A stretch of 64,000 nucleotides of DNA from Oscillospiraceae bacterium. Its GTDB lineage: Bacteria; Bacillota; Clostridia; Oscillospirales; Oscillospiraceae. The stretch's first letter is position 1; each line of letters opens with the position of its first letter. The translations under genes were made by a program, and so were the position numbers. The stretch lies in NCBI GenBank assembly GCA_009787625.1, contig WQSX01000007.1, positions 1 to 64,000 on the forward strand. The letters run 5' to 3'. This document shows, piece after piece, positions 36,355 to 47,189 of the stretch. A model generated the notes under the pieces. That model saw only the letters and a list, made by a program, of their open reading frames with translations. It did no database searches and was not told the DNA's origin.

Positions 36355-37163
36355 TATCTCAATCTCCCTATATCATTAACCGCTCTGCCTAATGTCTCAT
36401 CTATCATTGTCAGTATTCGCTGATTTATCTCATATGTTCTGAACATCGCCATCATATCTACCGTTTCACGCGCTACATCTACGTTTGACAATTCGATAAA
36501 GCCCTGTGCTATGGTGAATTCATGCGGCTCTGCAAGTGGGGGCTCTGTTGCAAAAAACAGATTCAAACCTTCTCTTCTGAGTGTCGTGTTATCTTCAAAG
36601 GAAGCCACTCGTATCGTGTCAATTAGTCCATCTTCATTAAATACATTGCCCTGCTGATCAACATGGAAGTTTAATCCGCCCACGTTAATCGGGCCATTTT
36701 CACCGAGCAGGAAGTTTCCGTTGCCGTCCACTAAGTATCCCTGGCTGTCCAGATAGAATGCGCCTGCTTTTGTGAATCTCTCGCCGTCTTCTGTCTGTAC
36801 TACAAAGAATGCATCTCCGATAAGCGCAAGGTCTGTCGGACGCTCTGTTGATTCAAGATTCCCCATTTGGAAATCTGTGTACAGGTGGTCTACTTGTACG
36901 CCGAGCCTCATTGGCCCGACCCTCGGTATTCCGAACTGCGACTCTTGCAATCGTATCCGCTCACCGTCAGCTCCCGTACCCCATCTCCAATTGCCGCCTT
37001 GATCATTTATCCGCCTGACGAGTACGTCATCAAAGCTGTGGGAAATGAAGTGGTCTTTTTTAAAGCCGGTTGTGTCGGCGTTTGCTATATTATGTGTAAT
37101 GGTCTCCATTCGCCTGCGTTGCAACAACATTCCCTGCCCTGCCACGTAAAGACTTCTTAACAT
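36354..37163 (-). CDS. flgF: Flagellar basal-body rod protein (FlgF/FlhO-like)
   Basis: MLRSLYVAGQGMLLQRRRMETITHNIANADTTGFKKD; ELSNVDVARETVDMMAMFRTYEINQRIL. Confidence 0.83.
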   Translation of the reverse strand: MLRSLYVAGQGMLLQRRRMETITHNIANADTTGFKKDHFISHSFDDVLVRRINDQGGNWRWGTGADGERIRLQESQFGIPRVGPMRLGVQVDHLYTDFQMGNLESTERPTDLALIGDAFFVVQTEDGERFTKAGAFYLDSQGYLVDGNGNFLLGENGPINVGGLNFHVDQQGNVFNEDGLIDTIRVASFEDNTTLRREGLNLFFATEPPLAEPHEFTIAQGFIELSNVDVARETVDMMAMFRTYEINQRILTMIDETLGRAVNDIGRLR

Positions 37164-37219
37164 AACTTAAACTCCAATCGAGTAAAAATAATTGAAAGCA
37201 AAACTTGCTCATACTTAAA

Positions 37220-37246
37220 TTATCGTGCTTTTTTAAGGAAACATTA
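37220..37246 (-). promoter_or_regulatory. Candidate sigma-28 promoter upstream of flgF-flgG
   Basis: Minus strand TAAT-N15-CACGATAA. Confidence 0.5.
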
Positions 37247-37563
37247 GAGGGAATTACAAACTTCTCTCAGCGTGTGTAAGTCCATTAATGCCAAGTCAAA
37301 TACCACAGTCACACAAATTGCAGAGGGTAAGGTTTTGCAACAATTTTCCTTACTTTTTGTGTTTGCAACGTTTCTAACTTTAAAATTACTAACACTAAAA
37401 TCACTAATACGACAATTGCAAAGCAAGGAGTGCTGCTACTTCTTAGTTTTGATAGCTTGCAAATAAGGCGACACAGCGTATTTTGGGTTTTGCCTAATAA
37501 TTCTTGCTTTGCCCAAATTATTATGATAGAATACGTATATAATTATTCAAGGAGGTGATTGTC

Positions 37564-37833
37564 GTGCTAATAAAGCCATCTACCGCACTTCGTAACGAGT
37601 ACAACAGCATTTCCGAGCTATGTAAGGAAAAAAGTGAACCTGTATTCCTCACAAAAAACGGTGAGGGTGATTTAGTGCTTATGAGCATTGAAGCCTATCA
37701 ATACCGTGAGGAGATGCTTGACTTGCGCGAAAAATTGCTCTCGGCGGAAGCAGGCAGATTATCGGGCGCAAAAACCTACACCATAGCGGAAGTGAGCGAG
37801 CGGCTGCGAGGGCTTATTGATGGAAACCTATGA
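37564..37833 (+). CDS. Phd/YefM-type antitoxin
   Basis: KPSTALRNEYNSISELCKEKSEPVFLTKNGEGDLVLMSIEAY; GTG start after aaggaggtgatt. Confidence 0.88.
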   Translation: MLIKPSTALRNEYNSISELCKEKSEPVFLTKNGEGDLVLMSIEAYQYREEMLDLREKLLSAEAGRLSGAKTYTIAEVSERLRGLIDGNL

Positions 37834-38149
37834 TGTCCGGTTTTTGCATGAAGCGTTGGACGATTTAGAGGAAATCGTCCTGTATATTGCACAAGATAGC
37901 CGCCACGCCGCACTCCGAATGCACGATAAAATCATCGAAAAGGCCAACGATTTGTCGGTATTCCCAAAACGAGGGCGGCTTGTACCTGACAGAAAAATGG
38001 CGGCGGCAGGATATAGAATGTTTGGGATTAAGCCGTATGTCGCTTTTTACCGTATTATTGAGCGAAATGTGTTTATTTACCGTGTACTGCATGGAGCTAC
38101 GAATTACCCGCTGCTCTACGGAAAGATGGTGCAAGATTTAGACCGGTAA
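37820..38149 (+). CDS. RelE/ParE-family toxin
   Basis: YDVRFLHEALDDLEEIVLYIAQDS...GRLVPDRKMAAAGYRMFGIKPYVAFYRI; overlaps antitoxin. Confidence 0.88.
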   Translation: METYDVRFLHEALDDLEEIVLYIAQDSRHAALRMHDKIIEKANDLSVFPKRGRLVPDRKMAAAGYRMFGIKPYVAFYRIIERNVFIYRVLHGATNYPLLYGKMVQDLDR

Positions 38150-38172
38150 TTTATAGGAATGGAGATTAATAA

Positions 38173-39180
38173 ATGAGTTGTTGCTTAATTCCGCAAGGAT
38201 ACAAATCTATCCTTACTGCATATCAAACGCAAAGAGCTATCGGACGGCTTAAGCGCGTTTTTGAGGATACGCTTTCTATGGCGCTCAACCTGCACCGCGT
38301 ATCTGCGCCGCTGCTTGTTGAGCCTCACACCGGGCTTAATGACGACCTCACAGGAGTTGAGCGCCCCGTAGAATTCGATGTACCCGAAACTCAGCACACA
38401 GCACAAATAGTCCATTCTCTTGCAAAATGGAAGCGAATGGCACTACACAAATACGAGTTCTCACCGGGTGTTGGTCTATATACAGATATGAACGCCATCA
38501 GGCGTGACGAGGTAATGGATAATTTACATTCCATCTATGTTGACCAGTGGGATTGGGAAATTGTGATAAACCAAAATCAGCGAAATGAAAACTTTTTAAA
38601 AGACACTGTAAAAAGAATTGCGGAAGCGATTTATACCACGAACGAGCGCCTTCAGTGGGATTACCCCGAATTGCCTGTTTCACTTAAAAGAGATGTAACC
38701 TTTATAACCACACAGAAACTTGAAGATTTATACCCTTCACTTACACCTGAAGAGCGAGAAAAAGAGTTCACAAAAGAGCATAAAACGGTTTTTGTTATGA
38801 AGGTTGGCGGAAAGCTTAAATCGGGCGTGGTGCATGGCAATAGAGCTCCGGATTATGACGATTGGAACTTAAATGGCGATTTAATTTACTGGCATGATGT
38901 TTTAGACTGCGCTATCGAAGTATCTTCAATGGGCATTCGAGTAAATCAAGAGTCACTTGACGCCCAACTCACAGAGGCAGGCTGTGACAACCGCCGAGAA
39001 ATGCCGTTTCACAAGGCACTACTTGCAGGAGAACTGCCGCTCACACTGGGAGGCGGCATAGGTCAATCGCGCCTATGTATGCTATTAATGTCAAAAGCCC
39101 ACATCGGCGAAGTACAAGTTTCTGTATGGGATAATGAAACCCTAAAAACATGTGAATCGTCAGGTGTTAAACTGCTGTAA
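38173..39180 (+). CDS. asnA: Aspartate--ammonia ligase
   Basis: LNLHRVSAPLLVEPHTGLNDDLTGVERPVEFDVP; AKWKRMALHKYEFSPGVGLYTDMNAIRRDE; GGGIGQSRLCMLLM. Confidence 0.95.
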   Translation: MSCCLIPQGYKSILTAYQTQRAIGRLKRVFEDTLSMALNLHRVSAPLLVEPHTGLNDDLTGVERPVEFDVPETQHTAQIVHSLAKWKRMALHKYEFSPGVGLYTDMNAIRRDEVMDNLHSIYVDQWDWEIVINQNQRNENFLKDTVKRIAEAIYTTNERLQWDYPELPVSLKRDVTFITTQKLEDLYPSLTPEEREKEFTKEHKTVFVMKVGGKLKSGVVHGNRAPDYDDWNLNGDLIYWHDVLDCAIEVSSMGIRVNQESLDAQLTEAGCDNRREMPFHKALLAGELPLTLGGGIGQSRLCMLLMSKAHIGEVQVSVWDNETLKTCESSGVKLL

Positions 39181-39193
39181 AGGAAGGAAAACT

Positions 39194-39406
39194 ATGCCAT
39201 TTTATGATTTACGTTGCATTAAATGTAACAAAGAGCACAATATCCATGCGTCGATGTCCGACAAAACGGAAAACCGTATCCCATGTCCGGATTGCGGCTC
39301 ATTAGAGCTTGAAACTGTATACAACGGCGCACCCGGAATAATCAAAGGCGTATCTGCACCCCCATCATGCCCCAATAGGCAAACCTGCGGCGGTTGCCAC
39401 GGGTAA
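39194..39406 (+). CDS. FmdB-family zinc ribbon protein
   Basis: MPFYDLRCIKCNKEHNIHASMSDKTENRIPCPDCGS. Confidence 0.85.
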   Translation: MPFYDLRCIKCNKEHNIHASMSDKTENRIPCPDCGSLELETVYNGAPGIIKGVSAPPSCPNRQTCGGCHG

Positions 39407-39503
39407 AGCCCCCTGCTCCGGCGTCTTTCGCCTCTCGTCAATCATAAGTCAGTCCACGCTATTTTCCTATCCTATACCGGACATGCCATAACAAGTTCTG
39501 AAC

Positions 39504-39549
39504 AATAAGTCAAGAAAAATCAAAATATTTTGATTTTTCTTGACTTATT
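39504..39549. repeat. 46-bp perfect AT-rich palindrome
   Basis: aataagtcaagaaaaatcaaaat|attttgatttttcttgacttatt. Confidence 0.85.
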
Positions 39550-39725
39550 TCTCAAAATAGGCAACTTTAACAAAAATTTCCTAAACTCTTCTCGAAAACT
39601 TCAAGACATTACAAATCGTTAGATGTACCATATAAAGTACGAATTTGTTGAAAATTATGCAGAAACAAGAGGCGAATGGTTGCTTTGCAGTATTCGCAAT
39701 CAATCAAAATTTGGAGGTAAAGGAA

Positions 39726-41762
39726 ATGAATCAGAAAAAAGTAAAGAGCCTGAACAAGAAATTAACCTTCCGAGTAATACTAATCGCTTTGGCAATACTT
39801 GTAGTAGCAGTCGTCGCAACACAGATTTCTTCAAACGCATCGTTTTGGCGAGCAACCGAAGAATCTATAGAGCGTTCTACGTCCATAGCGGCAAGAGATA
39901 TTAGCGCAGTGTTTACACAAGCAGAGACATTATTAAAAACAGTTTCAAACAACATCAGCTTCATGCCATACTCTGACCCGCAGGTTATGCAAGAATTTCT
40001 GTATAATGCCAGAGCACCATATCCCTTTGTAAGTGAAATTTACATGGGGATTGCAGAGACGAACCTATATGTGGACGGTGCAGGTTATGTGCCACCGCCT
40101 GAGTGGATTTTAACACAGCGCCCATATTATATCGGGGCGATGGGTACAGATGGGATTTTTTATCAAGACCCCTATCTTGCCAGTACCGGGGAAATATTCT
40201 CGTCAATTGCCATAAGGCTCAATAATGCACAGGGTGAAACCATTGGCGTGACGGTCTTAGACCTCTCACTTGCCACATTGCTTGATTTGCTTGACAACTC
40301 CACCATTCCGGGAACAACAGCAGGTGGTTTCTTGCTCGACAGCAATCACCGTATTCTTGCACATCGTAACAGTGATTTCATGCCATCTGTGCAAGGCGGA
40401 GAAGCTGTCTATGTGGACTTTGGTTCAATCGGCATTTCTGAAACCGAGACTATCACAGAGGGTTCCGGTTATGAGCCGAGACTTGTCAGAGCCGTAGACT
40501 ATGATGGAGTTGAGAAATTCATAAGCACGGTCATACTCCCCGGCTCAGGTTGGACTTTTGGTTTTGCAGTGCCCGTGAGCGATTTTGCCGCCAATCTGCA
40601 CACCAGCTCCACGCTTGCCATGTATGGCGCAATCATAATTGTTGCGCTTGTCGGCATATTTTTTGCCACACAGTTTCTTCTAATCCGCCCACTTAAACCT
40701 ATAGGGAGCATTGTCGATACAGCAACAATGCTTGCGGTAGGAAAAACACCTGAACCACTCAATGTCAAAACCGATGATGAGTTGGGTGTATTGGCTGATG
40801 ATTTCAATAAATTCATCAAAAGTACGCAGGAGCAGGTGTCTGTTCTGAGTAAAATGGCAGATGGCGACCTCACGTCAAATGTTACACCAAAATCAAAAGA
40901 CGACATATTGAGCAATGCAATCAACCGTGTGACAGGTAACACGAGAATGCTTATAACTGAAATTGCATCATCTTCCGAGCTTGTTTCTTCAGGGGCAAAG
41001 CATGTTTCAGGCGGAGCGACATCTCTTGCACAAGGTTCTACAGAGCAAGCAGCTTCCATTGAACAGCTTTCAAGCTCTATTTCTCAGATAGCCGAAAGAA
41101 CAAAAGCAAACGCAAAAACTGCTGAAGAAACGTCAAAGCTGTCGTCTACAATCAAAAACAGCGCCGAAAAAGGCAGCCATCAAATGGATGAGATGATAAC
41201 CGCTGTTGGAGATATTAACGAAGCGAGCAAGAACATCAGCAATATCATAAAAACAATAGATGACATTGCCTTTCAAACAAATATTCTCGCCCTCAATGCC
41301 GCCGTTGAAGCGGCGCGTGCAGGGCAACACGGTAAAGGATTTGCTGTTGTTGCAGAGGAAGTTCGTAATCTGGCTTCAAAAAGTGCGGATGCCGCCAGAA
41401 ATACCGGCGCTATGATTCAAAACTCCATGGAAAAATCAGAGCTGGGTGTCCGCATAGCGGAAGAAACCGCTACAAGCTTTAAGGAAATCGTCACAGGCAT
41501 AAATGAAGCAAGCCGCCTCATCGACGGCATAACAAAATCCTCAGAGGATCAATCTGAGGGCATAGACCAAATAAATATCGGCATAGACCAAGTTTCACAG
41601 GTAATCCACCAAAACAGCGCAACGGCAGAAGAATCCGCCGCCGCTTCGCATGAGATGAGTGACCAGTCTGATGTGCTGTCACAGCTCATCATGCAGTTTG
41701 ACCTCGGCGGTAATGACCAACTGTTACTGGGAGCAGCCACCAATCGAAGCAATAGCTTTTAA
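39726..41762 (+). CDS. Methyl-accepting chemotaxis protein (dCache-like sensor, HAMP)
   Basis: Two TMs, HAMP, and signalling tip [53 protein letters not shown]. Confidence 0.93.
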   Translation: MNQKKVKSLNKKLTFRVILIALAILVVAVVATQISSNASFWRATEESIERSTSIAARDISAVFTQAETLLKTVSNNISFMPYSDPQVMQEFLYNARAPYPFVSEIYMGIAETNLYVDGAGYVPPPEWILTQRPYYIGAMGTDGIFYQDPYLASTGEIFSSIAIRLNNAQGETIGVTVLDLSLATLLDLLDNSTIPGTTAGGFLLDSNHRILAHRNSDFMPSVQGGEAVYVDFGSIGISETETITEGSGYEPRLVRAVDYDGVEKFISTVILPGSGWTFGFAVPVSDFAANLHTSSTLAMYGAIIIVALVGIFFATQFLLIRPLKPIGSIVDTATMLAVGKTPEPLNVKTDDELGVLADDFNKFIKSTQEQVSVLSKMADGDLTSNVTPKSKDDILSNAINRVTGNTRMLITEIASSSELVSSGAKHVSGGATSLAQGSTEQAASIEQLSSSISQIAERTKANAKTAEETSKLSSTIKNSAEKGSHQMDEMITAVGDINEASKNISNIIKTIDDIAFQTNILALNAAVEAARAGQHGKGFAVVAEEVRNLASKSADAARNTGAMIQNSMEKSELGVRIAEETATSFKEIVTGINEASRLIDGITKSSEDQSEGIDQINIGIDQVSQVIHQNSATAEESAAASHEMSDQSDVLSQLIMQFDLGGNDQLLLGAATNRSNSF

Positions 41763-42394
41763 CGGGTCAATCTCGTAATTAATTGAACCTCATTTCTGGT
41801 TATACCCAACTTGCTGGCTATCTCCACATCGGTTTTTCCTTCTTTTGCCAGCGCCATGATTTGATCATTTCTTGACGGTGTTCCGTTTTTGAGCTCAAAC
41901 TCTTGCGGGGGACCGTCAGCGGCATCATCAAAGAATTTTTGGAATACCCCTGCATTTTGTGCAGGGGGTTCCTGCTGTGGTATCGCAACCTCTTCATTTA
42001 CAATTAAATCATGTTTAATAATCCGCTCAGCACGGTCTAAGACCTCTCCTGCGGCTCTGATTCTATTTGCTGTCAGCGGCTCTGTTCTTGGAATTTGAAC
42101 TTTGTCTAAAACTTGCTCTTTTCTCTCCAGCTCCGGTGGCAACTGAAACGCCGCTATTTGAGATGTTGCACGATATTCTAAGGCTTTTATCTCGTCCATG
42201 GAGACTTTAACTTGGTCGCTAAATTCTTCCATTATTGTTTCAATTGTGTTGTACAGGTGGAGAATCTGTGTTTCACGCTCATCGAGCATTCTCTGCTGCC
42301 GCTTTACATTTGAAAAAAGCACTTTAAAAACAAGTGCCACAATACAGACAAGTGCGGCAATAAACAGCGCAAATACGTAATATTCAATACCCAT
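41759..42394 (-). CDS. DUF6115-like membrane-anchored protein
   Basis: N-terminal TM, coiled coil, C-terminal HTH-like [33 protein letters not shown]. Confidence 0.6.
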   Translation of the reverse strand: MGIEYYVFALFIAALVCIVALVFKVLFSNVKRQQRMLDERETQILHLYNTIETIMEEFSDQVKVSMDEIKALEYRATSQIAAFQLPPELERKEQVLDKVQIPRTEPLTANRIRAAGEVLDRAERIIKHDLIVNEEVAIPQQEPPAQNAGVFQKFFDDAADGPPQEFELKNGTPSRNDQIMALAKEGKTDVEIASKLGITRNEVQLITRLTR

Positions 42395-42413
42395 GAATAG
42401 ATTGCTCCCTCGG

Positions 42414-42755
42414 TTAAACAGTAATATCTATTAGTGACTTATTGCTACTGCTGCCAACTCGCAGTTCAGAATCTTTGCTTTGGTTGTAGCTGTCTCCGTC
42501 CTCCTCAGCGTCTGAGCCTCTACCACCGCCGCCTGCGGCACCGTTGCCACTGCCGTCTTCGTCAGTTTTAATGTTTTCCATCTCTGCCTCTGTGGTCGCC
42601 AAAACTTTGGATTGATTTTCTGCGGATTCTCGCATTCCCATGTTTGCAAGTTGCGCTTGGAAGGTTTCCGGGTTTTTGAGCAAAGGACTCGCTTCCCTTA
42701 CCATATCTGTCGTGCGTGCCACCATCATCTGTGTGTCTATAGCTCTGATTGACAT
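42414..42755 (-). CDS. Small flagellar-operon protein of unknown function
   Basis: MSIRAIDTQMMVARTTDMVREASPLLKNPE..., Gly/Asp-rich tail; conserved context. Confidence 0.55.
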   Translation of the reverse strand: MSIRAIDTQMMVARTTDMVREASPLLKNPETFQAQLANMGMRESAENQSKVLATTEAEMENIKTDEDGSGNGAAGGGGRGSDAEEDGDSYNQSKDSELRVGSSSNKSLIDITV

Positions 42756-42820
42756 GGTTTGTACCTCCTTTTTAGCAAAACACCCGCCGCCTGCGGGCGG
42801 CACCCGTCTTTCGCAAATAC

Positions 42821-44599
42821 TTACTTGCTGCTTGTTTTTTCGCAGGGAATAAATTTTATTTCACCTGCGGATGAGAGGAATGTTGCAAAGTCTATTTCAT
42901 AATTTATTTTGTATGAATTCGAGCCTATTGTTATGCGTGAGCCTGAGTGAATTGTGTTTAGAACATGTACCTTGCTCTCTGATGCGTGTGACAACTCCTC
43001 TTTTAATTGTGCAAGTTCAGCGGTGTATGCCTCTTTTTCATCGGTATGTACTTTTCTGTTTTCAAGACCTGAATAGTGGAGTTTATCCCACATCGCCTGA
43101 TCCATATTCCCCATTGATTTTTCGAGATATGTGTCGAGCTGGTCAAGTTTTAGTAAATCAGCATTAAGTCGCTCTAACTCTTTTTCCAGGAGCGTAATGC
43201 GTGTGCGTTTTCTGGGCATAAATCCAACTTCAACTTCGGTTTTTGTGTTTGAAATGGCTCCTATATAGTTTGCTGTTATATCGCCTGCCGCCGCTGCATT
43301 TCCTCCGATAATAGCCCCTCTTTTGCCTGATGCCGTGATAGTGCTTCCGGTCTCAAGGCGGCTATGAATGCAGACATCAAACTTTATCGGACCGTCTGCT
43401 AAAATAGAACCTCGCTCAACGTATAGAATCGAAACACTTCCGCCTGCTTCGATGAGGCCTTTGCTTGCGCCTTGCAGACCTCCCTTTACTTCAATATTGC
43501 CCTCTGCCACGAGTGTTGCGGCTTCAACACTTCCGTCAACCGTAATTCTGTCTGTGGCTTTTATTGTATTGCCTGTCCGAACACTGCCTGTTACATGGAC
43601 ACTTCCATCAAAGTCGATATTGCCGACACTCATGTCGCAATCGCCGTCAACTTTGTATAGGTTTGAGACGTTGACAGAGTTATTTACATAATCCACCATT
43701 CCCGAACATGCCGCATACATCTCTGTCTTTTCGTTGTTTGTTGTGATGTTTTTTCCTCTTGGCAGTGATATCTCTTTTCCCGGGCGTTGGCGAATGGGGT
43801 TTCCTTTGACAGTAATGCCGGGTGTGCCCTCTGTCGCAAAAGTTTTTGAGATTAGAAGTTGACCTTCTGTGACGGGCTCATATAAATCGAGCGAACGGTA
43901 ATCAACTCTTCCGTGACCTATTTCCCGCGGAGCTCCTGTCCGCTCGTCTGTTGAAAAGTTGAAAATGAGTTTTCCATCATCGCCGTCAATCGGCTCTGTT
44001 GCTCTCGCCACAAGTGTTTGTTTCGCATATGTTTTAGACTCAAGCAACTGTGCAACGGCAGCTTCGTCTACGCCGTGATTAACGCCTGCTTTTGCGATTT
44101 TTTGTTTTGCAGTTTCAAGAGCCATGGGCTCACCACCGGGTTCAGGTGCCAAAAGTGTGGCGAGTGCTTCTCTTTCATCGCCTGTAACGGCGACGCTTAT
44201 ATCTTCACCGTATATAAATTCGTCTTGTGGTGGGGCTATAATCGCACTGCCATAACCTGCTTCGGTAAGTTTCTGTACAGCCTTTATATTTAACCCGCTT
44301 ATATTTTTGCGTCCTAAATGACGTGATAAAATTTTACTATCAAACTCTTCACCTCTGCCGCGCTTTGCATATAATTCCAGATAAACTCCGTCTTGCTCGT
44401 AGAATAATTTATATGATGCGCTGAGATTCGACGTTCTGTTTGGTTCACCTTGTATTGCCAGTATTTCCCAAGAATTTGCCTCTCCGCCCTCTTTTATGGT
44501 GTCGATTGTAAGCAAAGTCAGTTCACATGCAAAATACTCTGCTGCAAGCTGCTTAGCTCGCTCGAGAGTTTCGGCTGCAAAATACTTAGCGTTCAACAT
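42821..44599 (-). CDS. FapA/DUF342 family protein
   Basis: FATEGTPGITVKGNPIRQRPGKEISLPRGKNI; right-handed beta-helix-like repeats GNIDFDGSVHVTGSVRTGNTIKATDRITVDGSVEAATLVAEGNIEVKGGLQG. Confidence 0.88.
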   Translation of the reverse strand: MLNAKYFAAETLERAKQLAAEYFACELTLLTIDTIKEGGEANSWEILAIQGEPNRTSNLSASYKLFYEQDGVYLELYAKRGRGEEFDSKILSRHLGRKNISGLNIKAVQKLTEAGYGSAIIAPPQDEFIYGEDISVAVTGDEREALATLLAPEPGGEPMALETAKQKIAKAGVNHGVDEAAVAQLLESKTYAKQTLVARATEPIDGDDGKLIFNFSTDERTGAPREIGHGRVDYRSLDLYEPVTEGQLLISKTFATEGTPGITVKGNPIRQRPGKEISLPRGKNITTNNEKTEMYAACSGMVDYVNNSVNVSNLYKVDGDCDMSVGNIDFDGSVHVTGSVRTGNTIKATDRITVDGSVEAATLVAEGNIEVKGGLQGASKGLIEAGGSVSILYVERGSILADGPIKFDVCIHSRLETGSTITASGKRGAIIGGNAAAAGDITANYIGAISNTKTEVEVGFMPRKRTRITLLEKELERLNADLLKLDQLDTYLEKSMGNMDQAMWDKLHYSGLENRKVHTDEKEAYTAELAQLKEELSHASESKVHVLNTIHSGSRITIGSNSYKINYEIDFATFLSSAGEIKFIPCEKTSSK

Positions 44600-44623
44600 T
44601 CACACATCCTTTCAAAAGAGAGA

Positions 44624-45388
44624 TTACATTACCTTTTCCAACTTTGTGCGCATTTTTGTCAGAACTTTAGAGTGAATTTGTGACACTCTGGATTCCGTAA
44701 CGTGCAGGATATCGGCTATTTCTTTTAGTAACAATCCGTCGTAGTAGTAAAGGGAAATCACCATTCGCTCCTTTTCCGGAAGGGCGTCTATTACGTCTAC
44801 AAGAATTGTTTTCTTTTCTTTTTCCAGCAGTTCCTCTTCCGGAGATTTGTCGTCAACTGCCCTTATTTCCGCCTCGCTGCCACCTGAACCCAAAGCATCT
44901 TCAAAGTTAATCAGGTTAAACATGTGTGACTGGTTTAGGACTTTATGAACTTGCTCAACGGGCAATCCGACTTTATCTGCTACATCTTGGTCTACTATCT
45001 GACCCGGTTTTTGAGCTTCAAACTCGTCATATGCGCTCGTTATCGCACTGATTTTTTTTCTAAGACTTGGTGAAGCCCAATCTTGCGAACGCATATAGTC
45101 AAGTATTTCACCTCGTACACGAGTTACTGCATATGTCTCAAATTTCACCTCGTGCTTAAGCGAGAATTTGTCCATAGCGTCAATGAGCCCAATAGTGCCG
45201 CAACTGACTAAATCGTCATACTCGTTGTAGTCATTGTATTTAGGCATCATGCGCCTGACTATCCACTTTACCAGATACCCGTAGTGAATCAGCAGTTCGT
45301 CTTTTGCCTCCTTATTACCATGCTCTTTGAAAGCAATCCACAACTGTCCTATTTCTTCGGGTGTCAGCTTGTGATTTGTTTCAGTCAT
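44624..45388 (-). CDS. fliA: RNA polymerase sigma-28 factor FliA/SigD
   Basis: DDLVSCGTIGLIDAMDKFSLKHEVKFETYAVTRVRGEILDYMRSQDWASPSLRKK; VISLYYYDGLLLKEIADILHVTESRVSQIHSKVL. Confidence 0.95.
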   Translation of the reverse strand: MTETNHKLTPEEIGQLWIAFKEHGNKEAKDELLIHYGYLVKWIVRRMMPKYNDYNEYDDLVSCGTIGLIDAMDKFSLKHEVKFETYAVTRVRGEILDYMRSQDWASPSLRKKISAITSAYDEFEAQKPGQIVDQDVADKVGLPVEQVHKVLNQSHMFNLINFEDALGSGGSEAEIRAVDDKSPEEELLEKEKKTILVDVIDALPEKERMVISLYYYDGLLLKEIADILHVTESRVSQIHSKVLTKMRTKLEKVM

Positions 45389-45443
45389 ATAAATGACCAT
45401 TCCTTTCGAAAAATCTTTAGGCACAAAACGTCTAGTCAGCCTC

Positions 45444-46220
45444 TCACTTGAGTCTTCTTTGATTTTTTATTTGCTTTTGCTGTTCTATCAAAACAAATCT
45501 GGCAATTTGTTCACTTACTTTTTTTGTTTCGTCTAAAAAGGCAAGTCCGACGTGATTTATTTTGTTCTCGTTCATCGGTACACATCTTCTGACGACAGAT
45601 TGTAAAATAAGTGCCGGTGTTTTTTTCATGCGCACAATCCCACCTATTATTTCCGCCGAATTTTCAAGGTCCATGCCTACAATGTACTTATCGCCTATAG
45701 TGTACGTCTTTTTACTTGATATTGCCACGCCTTTTATGCTGATATCCCTGCTGAGTACGGTCTCCATTACCGTTAAGTTTTCAACAGTGAACGCATCTTC
45801 TTCCTGCTCTTCTTCTTGCTCTCCCGGCATGTCCTCACAAAGCCTTGTAAATTTTTCATCGTAATTATATACAACAATCCCCATGCTCACAGGTAGGCGA
45901 TACGCTTCCCTGCGTTGATTCCTCTGCGCTCTGGTCTCCTGTAACAGCCACATGTAGCGAATTGCCCCTCGTTTTTCGAGTGCTAACACTTTCATCTGTG
46001 CGATGTATCTGCCGCCCTCTCTATAGAACACAACGTAGATTACATCATCTTTTGAGACATACATATATCTACCTTTTCGATGAGGAACACTGACGAGAAA
46101 AGGCCCGTCATTTAACCTGTCTTCTATCATTGATCTGTAAACTTGTCCATCCTCAGAAACAATATCGACTCTATCTCCAACTAAAAGCATGTCTTCGGTG
46201 ATTTCTTTTTTTGCAGCCAT
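45444..46220 (-). CDS. PilZ-domain flagellar brake protein (YcgR-like)
   Basis: RNQRREAYRLPVSMGIVVYN (RxxxR), VLSRDISIKGVAISSK (DISxxG). Confidence 0.85.
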   Translation of the reverse strand: MAAKKEITEDMLLVGDRVDIVSEDGQVYRSMIEDRLNDGPFLVSVPHRKGRYMYVSKDDVIYVVFYREGGRYIAQMKVLALEKRGAIRYMWLLQETRAQRNQRREAYRLPVSMGIVVYNYDEKFTRLCEDMPGEQEEEQEEDAFTVENLTVMETVLSRDISIKGVAISSKKTYTIGDKYIVGMDLENSAEIIGGIVRMKKTPALILQSVVRRCVPMNENKINHVGLAFLDETKKVSEQIARFVLIEQQKQIKNQRRLK

Positions 46221-46249
46221 TCTGATCAATCCTTTGTTTAATGTGTTAG

Positions 46250-47140
46250 CTAAGAGGTGTGATGTGGTGGTGCTTGTGAATGAATATCATTTCTGCGGGA
46301 TAACATTTTTGAAAAAACCCTTGAGAGAATCCCTGCTGGTTGATTTTCCATCGGCATTTCCAATATGGCTCTCGCTATGGTTTTTATTTCTCTTGATGTG
46401 ACGCCGTTTGGGTCGCTGACTGTAATCGGCACTTGTCGTTTTATTGTTGCCGTGATGTTGTGGTTGTAGGATACCAGCCCCAAAGGATTTATGTTTTTTC
46501 CGAGATGTCTGCCGCATACCTCAACAAAACCTGCCTGTACACTCTGCGCCTCTTTCATGTTTTCACATTTATTTGCCAAAACATGCAGTGGGTGGGTGGG
46601 GCTGTTTTTAACTATGGTTTTTACCAAGGCATATGCGTCAAGCACTGATGTGGGTTCCGCCGTTGTCACAACGATTGTCTCTGACGATGCAAGCAATACT
46701 TGCATAATTGTGTTGCTGACACCTGCACCTGCATCCATTATGATGAGGTCAATTGGAGCATCGATGTGGATAATTTTTGAAAGTAGTTCGGCGAGTTGAT
46801 TGTCGCTCATGTTTATGAGGTCTCCAACACCACTGCCGCCCGAAATGAAACGCACCCCTTCATGTCCCGGCTGAATAATCTCGTGAAGGGTTCTTTCACC
46901 TCTGAGGAAATAACTCAAATCAAGCCTTGTTGTAATACCTAACATGACGTCTACATTGGCAAGTCCGAAGTCGGCATCTATGATGAGAACGCGCACTCCA
47001 AGTCTGCTCATTGTTATGGCAAGGTTTACAGCCAGACTGGATTTTCCAACACCGCCTTTACCTGATGCTATGGATATAACCCTGACATCTCGGCTTCTTC
47101 CCATAAGGTCTCTTAAATTTTGTGCTTGATCTGTAACCAT
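46250..47140 (-). CDS. flhG: MinD/ParA-like ATPase FlhG (YlxH)
   Basis: VISIASGKGGVGKSSLAVNLAITMSRLGVRVLIIDADFGLANVDVMLG. Confidence 0.92.
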   Translation of the reverse strand: MVTDQAQNLRDLMGRSRDVRVISIASGKGGVGKSSLAVNLAITMSRLGVRVLIIDADFGLANVDVMLGITTRLDLSYFLRGERTLHEIIQPGHEGVRFISGGSGVGDLINMSDNQLAELLSKIIHIDAPIDLIIMDAGAGVSNTIMQVLLASSETIVVTTAEPTSVLDAYALVKTIVKNSPTHPLHVLANKCENMKEAQSVQAGFVEVCGRHLGKNINPLGLVSYNHNITATIKRQVPITVSDPNGVTSREIKTIARAILEMPMENQPAGILSRVFSKMLSRRNDIHSQAPPHHTS

Positions 47141-47189
47141 AATTATACCCTATTTGTAACCAATTTACCACACTTTTTTCAAATTTCAA

